A DNA stretch of 64,000 nucleotides from Ptiloglossa arizonensis (taxonomy: Eukaryota; Arthropoda; Insecta; Hymenoptera; Colletidae). This document shows, in pieces, positions 26,001 to 38,500 of this stretch (the first letter of the stretch is position 1; the number at the start of each line of letters is the position of its first letter). Made by a program: the position numbers and the translations under genes. A model generated the notes under the pieces. The model saw nothing but the letters and a program-made list of their open reading frames with translations. It ran no database searches and was not told the origin of the DNA. Where the stretch lies: the NCBI RefSeq assembly GCF_051014685.1, contig NW_027479023.1:62001-126000 (forward strand), read 5' to 3'.

Positions 26001-29000
26001 CAATCCGCAAAATTTCTGTTGCATCTGAAAGTAGAAACTCTCCCGATTACAACGGTATGTGTAGCTTTCCCCTAGGCCGTTCCAGTTATTCGTTTCGAGC
26101 ATCAGAACTGCGAAAATTTTGAGTTTCTCAAGCGTTTCTTACCTCCGGACTGCCATATCTCGCGAACGGATTGACCAATCCGCATGATTTCTGTGGCATT
26201 TGAAAGTAGAAACTCGCCCGATTACAACGGTATGCGCACTCTTCCCCTGGGCCGTTCTAGTTATTCGTTTCGAGCATCAGAACTGCGAAAATTTTGAGTT
26301 TCTCAAGCGTTTCTTACTTCCAAGCTGCCACATCTCGCGAACGGATCGACCAGTCGGCAAAATTTCTGTTGCATCTGAAAGTAGAAACTCGCCCGACTAC
26401 AACGGTATGCGTACTTCTCCCCTAGGCCGTTCTAGTCATTCGTTTCGAGCATCAGAACTGCGAAAATTTTGAGTTTCTCAAGCGTTTCTTACTTCCAAAC
26501 TGCCATATCTCGCGAACGGATCGACCAATCCGCAAAATTTCTGTTGCATCTGAAAGTAGAAACTCGCCCGATTACATCGGTATGCGTACTTTTCCCCTAG
26601 GCCGTTCTAGTTATTCGTTTCGAGCATAAGAACTGCGAAAATTTTGAGTTTCTCAAGCGTTTCTTACCTCCAAACTGCCATATCTCGCGAACGGATTGAC
26701 CAATCCGCAAAATTTCGGTTGCACCTGAAAGTAGAAACTCGCCCGATTACAACGGTAGGTGTAGTTTTCCCCTAGGCCGTTCTAGTTATTGGTTTCGAGC
26801 ATCAGAACTGCGAAAATTTTGAGTTTCTCAAGCGTTTCTTACTTCCAAGCTGCCACATCTCGCGAACGGATCGACCAGTCGGCAAAATTTCTGTTGCATC
26901 TGAAAGTAGAAACTCGCCCGACTACAACGGTATGCGTACTTCTCCCCTAGGCCGTTCTAGTCATTCGTTTCAAGCATCAGAAATGCGAAAATTTTGAGTT
27001 TCTCAAGCGTTTCTTATCTCCAAACTGCCATATCTCGCGAACGGATTGATCAATCCGCAAAGTTTCTGTTGCATCTGAAAGTAGAAACTCGCCCGATTAC
27101 AACGGTATGTGCACTTTTCCCGTATGCGGTTCTAGTTATTCGTTTCGAGCATCAGAACAGCGAAAATTTTGAGATTCTCGAGCGTTTCTTACCTCCAAAC
27201 TGCCATATCGAGCGAACGGATTGACCAACCCGCAAAATTTCTGTTGCATCTGAAAGTAGAAACTCGCCCGATTACAACGGTAGGTGTAGTTTTCCCCTAG
27301 GCCGTTCTAGTTATTCGTTTCGAGCATCAGAACTGCGAAAATTTTGAGTTTCTCAAGCGTTTCTTACTTCCAAACTGCCACATCTCGCGAACGGTTCTAC
27401 CAGTCGGCAAAATTTCTGTTGCATCTGAAAGTAGAAACTCGCCCGACTACAACGGTATGCGTACTTCTCCCCTAGGCCGTTCTAGTCATTCGTGTCGAGC
27501 ATCAGAACTGCGAAAATTTTGAGTTTCTCAAGCGTTTCTTACTTCCAAACTGCCATATCTCGCGAACGGATCGACCAATCCGCAAAATTTCTGTTGCATC
27601 TGAAAGTAGAAACTCGCCCGATTACATCGGTATGCGTACTTTTCCCCTAGGCCGTTCTAGTTATTCGTTTCGAGCATCAGAACTGCGAAAATTTTGAGTT
27701 TCTCAAGCGTTTCTTACCTCCAAACTGCCACATCTCGCGAACGGATTTGACCAATCCGCAAAATTTCTGTTGCATCTGAAAGCAGAAACTCGCCCTATTA
27801 CAACGGTATGTGTAGTCTTCCCCTAGGCCGTTCCAGTTATTCGTTTCGAGCATCAAAACTGAGAAAATTTTGTGTTTCTCTAGCGTTTCTTACATCCAAA
27901 CTGCCATATCTCGCGAACGGATTGACCAATCCGCAAAATTTCGGTTGCATCTGAAAGAAGGAACTCGCCCGATTACAACGGTAGGTGTAGTTTTCCCCTA
28001 GACCGTTCTAGTTATTCGTTTCGAGCATCGGAACTGCGAAAATTTTGAGTTTCTCAAGCGTTTCTTACCTCCAAACTGCCATATCTCGCGAACGGATTGA
28101 TCAATCCGCAAAATTTCTGTTGCATCTGAAAGTAGAAACTCGCCCGACTACAACGGTATGCGTTCTTCTCCCCTAGGCCGTTCTAGTCATTCGTTTCGAG
28201 CATCAGAACTGCGAAGATTTTGTGTTTCTCAAGCGTTTCTTACTTCCAAACTGCCATATCTCGCGAACGGATCGACCAATCCGCAAAATTTCTGTTGCAT
28301 CTGAAAGTAGAAACTCGCCCGATTACAACGGTATGCGCACTCTTCCCCTGGGCCGTTCTAGTTATTCGCTTCGAGCATCAGAACTGCGAAAATTTTGAGT
28401 TTCTCAAGCGTTTCTTACATCCAAACGGCCATATCTCGCGAACGGATTGACCAATCCGCATGACTTCTGTTGCATCTGAAAGTAGAAACTAGCCCGCTTC
28501 AACGGTATGCGTACTTCTCCCCTAGGCCGTTCTAGTCATTCGTTTCGAGCATCAGAACTGCGAAAATTTTGAGTTTCTCAAGCGTTTCTTATCTCCAAAC
28601 TGCCATATCTCCCGAACGGGTTGATCAATCCGCAAAGTTTCTGTTGCATCTGAAAGTAGAAACTCGCCCGATTACAACGGTATGCGCACTTCTCCCGTAT
28701 GCGGTTCTAGTTATTCGTTTCGAGCATCAGAACTGCGAAAATTTTGAGTTTCTCGAGCGTTTCTTACCTCCAAACTGCCATATCGAGCGAACGGACTGAC
28801 CAATCCGCAAAATGTCTGTTGCATCTGAAAGTAGAAACTCGCCCGATTACAACGGTAGGTGTAGTTTTCCCCTAGGCCGTTCTAGTTATTCGTTTCGAGC
28901 ATCAGAACTGCTAAAATTTTGAGTTTCTCAAGCGTTTCTTACCTCCAAACTGCCACATCTCGCGAACGGATTTGACCAATCCGCAAAATTTCTGTTGCAT

Positions 29001-32000
29001 CTGAAAGTAGAAACTCGCCCGATTACAACGGTATGTGTAGTTTTCCCCTAGGCCGTTCCAGTTATTCGTTTCGAGCATCAGAATTGCGAAAATTTTGAGT
29101 TTCTCCAGCGTTTCTTACATCCAAACGGCCATATCTCGCGAACGGATTGACCAATCCGCATGATTTCTGTTGCATCTGAAAGTAGAAACTAGCCCGATTC
29201 AACGGTATGCGTACTTCTCCCCTAGGCCGTTCTAGTCATTCGTTTCGAGCATCAGAACTGCGAAAATTTTGAGTTTCTCAAGCGTTTCTTATCTCCAAAC
29301 TGCCATATCTCGCGAACGGGTTGATCAATCCGCAAAGTTTCTGTTGCATCTGAAAGTAGAAACTCGCCCGATTACAACGGTATGCGCACTTTTCCCGTAT
29401 GCGGTTCTAGTTATTCGTTTCGAGCATCAGAACTGCGAAAATTTTGAGTTTCTCGAGCGTTTCTAACCTCCAAACTGCCATATCGAGCGAACGGATTGAC
29501 CTATCCGCAAAATGTCTGTTGCATCTGAAAGTAGAAACTCGCCCGATTACAACGGTAGGTGTAGTTTTCCCCTAGGCCGTTCTAGTTATTCGTTTCGAGC
29601 ATCAGAACTGCGAAAATTTTGAGTTTCTCAAGCGTTTCTTACTTCCAAACTGCCATATCTCGCGAACGGATCGACCAATCCGCAAAATTTCTGTTGCATC
29701 TGAAAGTAGAAACTCGCCCGATTACATCGGTATGCGTACTTTTCCCCTAGGCCGTTCTAGTTATTCGTTTCGAGCATAAGAACTGCGAAAATTTTGAGTT
29801 TCTCAAGGGTTTCTTACTTCCAAGCTGCCACATCTCGCGAACGGATCGACCAGTCGGCAAAATTTCTGTTGCATCTGAAAGTAGAAACTCGCCCGACTAC
29901 AACGGTATGCGTACTTCTCCCCTAGGCCGTTCTAGTCATTCGTTTCGAGCATCAGAAATGCGAAAATTTTGAGTTTCTCAAGCGTTTCTTATCTCCAAAC
30001 TGCCATATCTCGCGAGCGGATTGATCAATCCGCAAAGTTTCTGTTGCATCTGAAAGTAGAAACTCGCCCGATTACAACGGTATGCGCACTTTTCCCGTAT
30101 GCGGTTCTAGTTATTCGTTTCGAGCATCAGAACTGCGAAAATTTTGAGTTTCTCAAGCGTTTCTTACTTCCAAACTGCCACATCTCGCGAACGGTTCGAC
30201 CAGTCGGCAAAATTTCTGTTGCATCTGAAAGTAGAAACTCGCCCGACTACAACGGTATGCGTACTTCTCCCCTAGGCCGTTCTAGTCATTCGTGTCGAGC
30301 ATCAGAACTGCGAAAATTTTGAGTTTCTCAAGCGTTTCTTACTTCCAAACTGCCATATCTCGCGAACGGATCGACCAATCCGCAAAATTTCTGTTGCATC
30401 TGAAAGCAGAAACTCGCCCGATTACAACGGTATGTGTAGTCTTCCCCTAGGCCGTTCCAGTTATTCGTTTCGAGCATCAAAACTGAGAAAATTTTGTGTT
30501 TCTCTAGCGTTTCTTACCTCCAAACTGCCATATCTCGCGAACGGATTGACCAATCCGCAAAATTTCGGTTGCATCTGAAAGAAGGAACTCGCCCGATTAC
30601 AACGGTAGGTGTAGTTTTCCCCTAGACCGTTCTAGTTATTCGTTTCGAGCATCGGAACTGCGAAAATTTTGAGTTTCTCAAGCGTTTCTTACCTCCAAAC
30701 TGCCATATCTCGCGAACGGATTGATCAATCCGCAAAATTTCTGTTGCATCTGAAAGTAGAAACTCGCCCGACTACAACGGTATGCGTTCTTCTCCCCTAG
30801 GCCGTTCTAGTCATTCGTTTCGAGCATCAGAACTGCGAAGATTTTGTGTTTCTCAAGCGTTTCTTACTTCCAAACTGCCATATCTCGCGAACGGATCGAC
30901 CAATCCGCAAAATTTCTGTTGCATCTGAAAGTAGAAACTCGCCCGATTACATCGGTATGCGTACTTTTCCTCTAGGCCGTTCTAGTTATTCGTTTCAAGC
31001 ATCAGAACTGCGAAAATTTTTGGTTTCTCAAGCGTTTCTTACATCCAAACTACCACATCTCGCGAACGGATTTGACCAATCCGCAAAATGTCTGTTGCAT
31101 CTGAAAGTAGAAACTTGCCCGATTACAACGTTATGTGTAGTCTTCCCCTAGGCCGTTCCAGTTATTCGTTTCGAGCATCTGAACTGCGAAAATTTTGAGT
31201 TTCTCAAGCGTTTCTTACCTCCAAACTGCATATCTCGCGAACGGATTGACCAATCCGCAAAATTTCTGTTGCATTTGAAAGTAGAAACTCGCCCGATTAC
31301 GACGGTATGCGCACTTTTCCCCTAGGCCGTTCTAGTTATTCGTTTCGAGCATCAGAACTGCGAAAATTTTGAGTTTCTCAAGCGTTTCTTACCTCCAAAC
31401 TGCCACATCTCGCGAACGGATTGACCAATCCGCAAAATTTCTGTTGCATCTGAAAGTAGAAACTCTCCCGATTACAACGGTATGTGTAGTTTTCCCCTAG
31501 GCCGTTCCAGTTATTCGTTTCGAGCATCAGAACTGCGAAAATTTTGAGTTTCTCAAGCGTTTCTTACCTCCAAACTGCCATATCTCGCGAACGGATTGAT
31601 CAATCCGCAAAATTTCTGTTGCATCTGAAAGTAGAAACTCGCCCGACTACAACGGTATGCGTTCTTCTCCCCTAGGCCGTTCTAGTCATTCGTTTCGAGC
31701 ATCAGAACTGCGAAGATTTTGTGTTTCTCAAGCGTTTCTTACTTCCAAACTGCCATATCTCGCGAACGGATCGACCAATCCGCAAAATTTCTGTTGCATC
31801 TGAAAGTAGAAACTCGCCCGATTACATCGGTATGCGTACTTTTCCCCTAGGCCGTTCTAGTTATTCGTTTCGAGCATCAGAACTGCGAAAATTTTTGGTT
31901 TCTCAAGCGTTTCTTACCTCCAAACTGCCACATCTCGCGAACGGATTTGACCAATCCCCAAAATTTCTGTTGCATCTGAAAGTAGAAACTCGCCCGATTA

Positions 32001-32017
32001 CAACGGTATGTGTAGTC
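23079..32017. repeat. Mosaic satellite region
   Basis: Monomer classes from the flanking blocks occur here in shuffled order without one dominant period. Two adjacent monomers at about 24575-24925 are nearly identical (CGGTTGCATCTG with GGTGTAG tails; the second has CTGGAAGTAG). A three-monomer block marked by CATCAAAACTGAG, GAAAGAAGGAACTC, CCTAGACCG and CATCGGAACTG starts at 27851 and again at 30475, 2624 bp or 15 monomers apart, with relatives near 36061 and 39035. No gene or insertion is seen. Confidence 0.75.
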
Positions 32018-35000
32018 TTCCCTATAGGCCGTTCCAGTTATTCGTTTCGAGCATCAGAACTGCGAAAATTTTGAGTTTCTCAAGAGTTTCTTACCTCCAA
32101 ACTGCATATCTCGCGAACGGATTGACCAATCCGCAAAATTTCTCTTGCATTTGAAAGTAGAAACTCGCCCGATTACGACGGTATGCGCACTTTTCCCCTA
32201 GGCCGTTCTAGTTATTCGTTTCGAGCATCAGAACTGCGAAAATTTTGAGTTTCTCAAGCGTTTCTTACCTCCAAACTGCCACATCTCGCGAACGGATTGA
32301 CCAATCCGCAAAATTTCTGTTGCATCTGAAAGTAGAAACTCTCCCGATTACAACGGTATGTGTAGCTTTCCCCTAGGCCGTTCCAGTTATTCGTTTCGAG
32401 CATCAGAACTGCGGAAATTTTGATTTTCTCAAGCGTTTCTTACCTCCGGACTGCCATATCTCGCGAACGGATTGACCAATCCGCATGATTTCTGTTGCAT
32501 TTGAAAGTAGAAACTCGCCCGATTACAACGGTATGCGCACTCTTCCCCTGGGCCGTTCTAGTTATTCGTTTCGAGCATCAGAACTGCGAAAATTTTGAGT
32601 TTCTCAAGCGTTTCTTACATCCAAACGGCCATATCTCGCGAACGGATTGACCAATCCGCATGATTTCTGTTGCATCTGAAAGTAGAAACTAGCCCGCTTC
32701 AACGGTATGCGTACTTCTCCCTAGGCCGTTCTAGTCATTCGTTTCGAGCATCAGAACTGCGAAAATTTTGAGTTTCTCAAGCGTTTCTTATCTCCAAACT
32801 GCCATATCTCGCGAACGGGTTGATCAATCCGCAAAGTTTCTGTTGCATCTGAAAGTAGAAACTCGCCCGATTACAACGGTATGCGCACTTCTCCCGTATG
32901 CGGTTCTAGTTATTCGTTTCGAGCATCAGAACTGCGAAAATTTTGAGTTTCTCGAGCGTTTCTTACCTCCAAACTGCCATATCGAGCGAACGGATTGACC
33001 AATCCGCAAAATGTCTGTTGCATCTGAAAGTAGAAACTCGCCCGATTACAACGGTAGGTGTAGTTTTCCCCTAGGCCGTTCTAGTTATTCGTTTCGAGCA
33101 TCAGAACTGCGAAAATTTTGAGTTTCTCAAGCGTTTCTTACATCCAAAACGGCCATATCTCGCGAACGGATTGACCAATCCGCATGATTTCTGTTGCATC
33201 TGAAGGTAGAACTAGCCGATTCCAACGGTATGCGTACTTCTCCCCTAGGCCGTTCTAGTCATTCGTTTCGAGCATCAGAACTGCGAAATTTTGAGTTTCT
33301 CAAGCGTTTCTTATCTCCAAACTGCCATATCTCGCGAACGGGTTGATCAATCCGCCAAAGTTTCTGTTGCATCTGAAAGTAGAAACTCGCCGATTACAAC
33401 GGTATGCGCACTTTTCCCGTATGCGGTTCTAGTTATTCGTTTCGAGCATCAGAACGGCGAAAATTTTGAGTTTCTCGAGGCGTTTCTTACCTCAAACTGC
33501 CATATCGAGCGAACGGATTGACCTATCCGCAAAATGTCTGTTGCATCTGAAAGTAGAAACTCGCCCGATTACAACGGTAGGTGTAGTTTTCCCCTAGGCG
33601 TTCTAGTTATTCGTTTCGAGCATCAGAACTGCGAAAATTTTGAGTTCTCAAGCGTTTCTTACTTCCAAGCTGCCACATCTCGCGAACGGATCGACCAGTC
33701 GGCAAAATTTCTGTTGCATCTGAAAGTAGAAACTCGCCCGATTACAACGGTATGTGTAGTCTTCCCTATAGGCCGTTCCAGTTATTCGTTTCGAGCATCA
33801 GAACTGCGAAAATTTGAGTTTCTCAAGAGTTTCTTACCTCCAAACTGCATATCTCGCGAACGGATTGACCAATCCGCAAAATTTCTCTTGCATTTGAAAG
33901 TAGAAACTCGCCCGATTACGACGGTATTGCGCCACTTTTCCCCAGGCCGTTCTAGTTATTCGTTTCGAGCATCAGACTGCGAAAATTTTGAGTTTCTCAA
34001 GCGTTTCTTACCTCCAAACTGCCACATCTCGCGAACGGATTGACCAATCCGCAAAATTTCTGTTGCATCTGAAAGTAGAAACTCTCCCGATTACAACGGT
34101 ATGTGTAGCTTCTCCCTAGGCCGTTCCAGTTATTCGTTTCGAGCATCAGACTGCGGAAATTTTGATTTTCTCAAGCGTTTCTTACCTCCGGACTGCCATA
34201 TCTCGCGAACGGATTGACCAATCCGCATGATTTCTGTTGCATTTGAAAGTAGAAACTCGCCCGATTACAACGGTATGCGCACTCTTCCCCTGGGCCGTTC
34301 TAGTTATTCGTTTCGAGCATCAGAACTGCGAAAATTTTGAGTTTCTCAAGCGTTTCTTACATCCAAACGGCCATATCTCGCGAACGGATTGACCAATCCG
34401 CATGATTTCTGTTGCATCTGAAAGTAGAAACTAGCCCGCTTCAACGGTATGCGTACTTCTCCCCTAGGCCGTTCTAGTCATTCGTTTCGAGCATCAGAAC
34501 TGCGAAAATTTTGAGTTTCTCAAGCGTTTCTTATCTCCAAACTGCCATATCTCGCGAACGGGTTGATCAATCCGCAAAGTTTCTGTTGCATCTGAAAGTA
34601 GAAACTCGCCCGATTACAACGGTATGCGCACTTCTCCCGTATGCGGTTCTAGTTATTCGTTTCGAGCATCAGAACTGCGAAAATTTTTGAGTTTCTCGAG
34701 CGTTTCTTACCTCCAAACTGCCATATCGAGCGAACGGATTGACCAATCCGCAAAATGTCTGTTGCATCTGAAAGTAGAAACTCGCCCGATTACAACGGTA
34801 GGTGTAGTTTTCCCCTAGGCCGTTCTAGTTATTCGTTTCGAGCATCAGAACTGCGAAAATTTTGAGTTTCTCAAGCGTTTCTTACATCCAAACGGCCATA
34901 TCTCGCGAACGGATTGACCAATCCGCATGATTTCTGTTGCATCTGAAGGTAGAAACTAGCCCGATTCAACGGTATGCGTACTTCTCCCCTAGGCCGTTCT

Positions 35001-35503
35001 AGTCATTCGTTTCGAGCATCAGAACTGCGAAAATTTTGAGTTTCTCAAGCGTTTCTTATCTCCAAACTGCCATATCTCGCGAACGGGTTGATCAATCCGC
35101 AAAGTTTCTGTTGCATCTGAAAGTAGAAACTCGCCCGATTACAACGGTATGCGCACTTTTCCCGTATGCGGTTCTAGTTATTCGTTTCGAGCATCAGAAC
35201 GGCGAAAATTTTGAGTTTCTCGAGCGTTTCTTACCTCCAAACTGCCATATCGAGCGAACGGATTGACCTATCCGCAAAATGTCTGTTGCATCTGAAAGTA
35301 GAAACTCGCCCGATTACAACGGTAGGTGTAGTTTTCCCCTAGGCCGTTCTAGTTATTCGTTTCGAGCATCAGAACTGCGAAAATTTTGAGTTTCTCAAGC
35401 GTTTCTTACTTCCAAGCTGCCACATCTCGCGAACGGATCGACCAGTCGGCAAAATTTCTGTTGCATCTGAAAGTAGAAACTCGCCCGACTACAACGGTAT
35501 GCG
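32018..35503. repeat. 10-monomer duplication with defective junction
   Basis: The unusual tail CTTCCCTATAGGCCG occurs at 32018 and again at 33761, 1743 bp apart (ten monomers minus seven bases). Downstream variants follow in the same order in both: CTGCATATC, CTTGCATTTG, ACGACGG, CTCTCCCG, GCGGAAATTTTGATTTTC, CTCCGGACTG, CTTCCCCTGGG, ACTAGCCCGCTTC, GGGTTGATC, CTCGAGCG, then ACATCCAAACGG with the rare GAAGGTAGAA. The end of copy 1 and the start of copy 2 are both riddled with single-base indels; the opposite ends of each copy are nearly clean. Confidence 0.8.
33140..34155. other. Indel-dense patch, probable assembly or consensus error
   Basis: At least 14 one- or two-base indels occur in about 1 kb. 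Examples are CCAAAACGG near 33147, GGTAGAACTAGCCGATTCC near 33205, GCGAAATTTTG near 33284, CCGCCAAAG near 33354, CTCGCCGATT near 33387, CGAGGCG near 33478, ACCTCAAACTG near 33491, CTAGGCGTTC near 33596, GAGTTCTCAAG near 33643, GCGAAAATTTGAG near 33810, GGTATTGCGCCAC near 33925, CCCCAGGCC near 33942, and CATCAGACTGCG near 33971 and 34146. Elsewhere such private indels are rare. The pattern resembles unpolished long-read sequence rather than biological divergence. The longest open frame in the window (169 codons, 33534-34043) lies here and is a product of these indels. Confidence 0.8.
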
Positions 35504-38500
35504 TACTTCTCCCCTAGGCCGTTCTAGTCATTCGTTTCGAGCATCAGAACTGCGAAAATTTTGAGTTTCTCAAGCGTTACTTACTTCCAAACTGCCATAT
35601 CTCGCGAACGGATCGACCAATCCGCAAAATTTCTGTTGCATCTGAAAGTAGAAACTCGCCCGATTACATCGGTATGCGTACTTTTCCCCTAGGCCGTTCT
35701 AGTCATTCGTGTCGAGCATCAGAACTGCGAAAATTTTGAGTTTCTCAAGCGTTTCTTACTTCCAAACTGCCATATCTCGCGAACGGATCGACCAATCCGC
35801 AAAATTTCTGTTGCATCTGAAAGTAGAAACTCGCCCGATTACATCGGTATGCGTACTTTTCCCCTAGGCCGTTCTAGTTATTCGTTTCGAGCATCAGAAC
35901 TGCGAAAATTTTGAGTTTCTCAAGCGTTTCTAAACTGCCACATCTCGCGAACGGATTTGACAAATCCGCAAAATTTCTGTTGCATATGAAAGCAGAAACT
36001 CGCCCGATGACAACGGTATGTGTAGTCTTCCCCTAGGCCGTTCCAGTTATTCGTTTCGAGCATCAGAACTGAGAAAATTTTGAGTTTCTCTAGCGTTTCT
36101 TACCTCCAAACTGCCATATCTCGCGAACGGATTGACCAATCCGCAAAATTTCGGTTGCATCTGAAAGTAGGAACTCGCCCGATTACAACGGTAGGTGTAG
36201 TTTTCCCCTAGACCGTTCTAGTTATTCGTTTCGAGCATCGGAACTGCGAAAATTTTGAGTTTCTCAAGCGTTTCTTACCTCCAAACTGCCATATCTCGCG
36301 AACGGATTGATCAATCCGCAAAATTTCTGTTGCATCTGAAAGTAGAAACTCGCCCGACTACAGCGGTATACGTTCTTCTCCCCTAGGCCGTTGTAGTCAT
36401 TCGTTTCGAGCATCAGAACTGCGAAAATTTTGTGTTTCTCGAGCGTTTCTTACTTCCAAATTGCCATATCTCGCGAACGGATCGACCAATCCGCAAAATT
36501 TCTGTTGCATCTGAAATTAGAAACTCGCCCGATTACATCGGTATGCGTACTTTTCCCCTAGGCCGTTCTAGTTATTCGTTTCGAGCATCAGAACTGCGAA
36601 AATTTTTGGTTTCTCAAGCGTTTCTTACCTCCAAACTGCCACATCTCGCGAACGGATTTGACCAATCCGCAAAATTTCTGTTGCATCTGAAAGTAGAAAC
36701 TCGCCCGATTACAACGTTATGTGTAGTCTTCCCCTAGGCCGTTCCAGTTATTCGTTTCGAGCATCAGAACTGCGAAAATTTTGAGTTTCTCAAGCGTTTC
36801 TTACCTCCAAACTGCATATCTCGCGAACGGATTGACCAATCCGCAAAATTTCTGTTGCATTTGAAAGTAGAAACTCGCCCGATTACATCGGTGTGCGTAC
36901 TTTTCCCCTAGGCCGTTCTAGTTATTCGTTTCGAGCATCAGAACTGCGAAAATTTTGAGTTTCTCAAGCGTTTCTTACCTCCAAACTGCCACATCTCGCG
37001 AACGGATTGACCAATCCGCAAAATTTCTGTTGCATCTGAAAGTAGAAACTCTCCCGATTACAACGGTATGTGTAGCTTTCCCCTAGGCCGTTCCAGTTAT
37101 TCGTTTCGAGCATCAGAACTGCGGAAATTTTGATTTTCTCAAGCGTTTCTTACCTCCGGACTGCCATATCTCGCGAACGGATTGACCAATCCGCATGATT
37201 TCTGTTGCATTTGAAAGTAGAAACTCGCCCGATTACAACGGTATGCGCACTCTTCCCCTGGGCCGTTCTAGTTATTCGTTTCGAGCATCAGAACTACGAA
37301 AATTTTGAGTTTCTCAAGCGTTTCTTACATCCAAACGGCCATATCTCGCGAACGGATTGACCAATCCGCACGATTTCTGTTGCATCTGAAAGTAGAAACT
37401 AGCCCGCTTCAACGGTATGCGTACTTCTCCCCTAGGCCGTTCTAGTCATTCGTTTCGAGCATCAGAACTGCGAAAATTTTGAGTTTCTCAAGCGTTTCTT
37501 ATCTCCAAACTGCCATATCTCGCGAACGGGTTGATCAATCCGCAAAGTTTCTGTTGCATCTGAAAGTAGAAACTCGCCCGATTACAACGGTATGCGCACT
37601 TCTCCCGTATGCGGTTCTAGTTATTCGTTTCGAGCATCAGAACTGCGAAAATTTTGAGTTTCTCGAGCGTTTCTTACCTCCAAACTGCCATATCGAGCGA
37701 ACGGATTGACCAATCCGCAAAATGTCTGTTGCATCTGAAAGTAGAAACTCGCCCGATTACAACGGTAGGTGTAGTTTTCCCCTAGGCCGTTCTAGTTATT
37801 CGTTTCGAGCATCAGAACTGCGAAAATTTTGAGTTTCTCAAGCGTTTCTTACATCCAAACGGCCATATCTCGCGAACGGATTGACCAATCCGCATGATTT
37901 CTGTTGCATCTGAAAGTAGAAACTAGCCCGATTCAACGGTATGCGTACTTCTCCCCTAGGCCGTTCTAGTCATTCATTTCGAGCATCAGAACTGCGAAAA
38001 TTTTGAGTTTCTCAAGCGTTTCTTATCTCCAAACTGCCATATCTCGCGAACGGGTTGATCAATCCGCAAAGTTTCTGTTGCATCTGAAAGTAGAAACTCG
38101 CCCGATTACAACGGTATGCGCACTTTTCCCGTATGCGGTTCTAGTTATTCGTTTCGAGCATCAGAACGGCGAAAATTTTGAATTTCTCGAGCGTTTCTTA
38201 CCTCCAAACTGCCATATCGAGCGAACGGATTGACCTATCCGCAAAATGTCTGTTGCATCTGAAAGTAGAAACTCGCCCGATTACAACGGTAGGTGTAGTT
38301 TTCCCCTAGGCCGTTCTAGTTATTCGTTTCGAGCATCAGAACTGCGAAAATTTTGAGTTTCTCAAGCGTTTCTTACTTCCAAGCTGCCACATCTCGCGAA
38401 CGGATCGACCAGTCGGCAAAATTTCTGTTGCATCTGAAAGTAGAAACTCGCCCGACTACAACGGTATGCGTACTTCTCCCCTAGGCCGTTCTAGTCATTC

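Noticed and set aside
32700..32730. Single-base loss in CTTCTCCCTAGG near 32722 and extra T near 34686 as part of the noisy patch
   Set aside because: They are isolated from the dense cluster, so I did not extend the patch over them, though they may share its cause.
33534..34043. Open frame of 169 codons, the longest in the window
   Set aside because: It lies in the indel-dense patch and reads through three satellite monomers because the indels remove stops. It shows no sign of a real gene, and the same reading is broken in intact sister copies.
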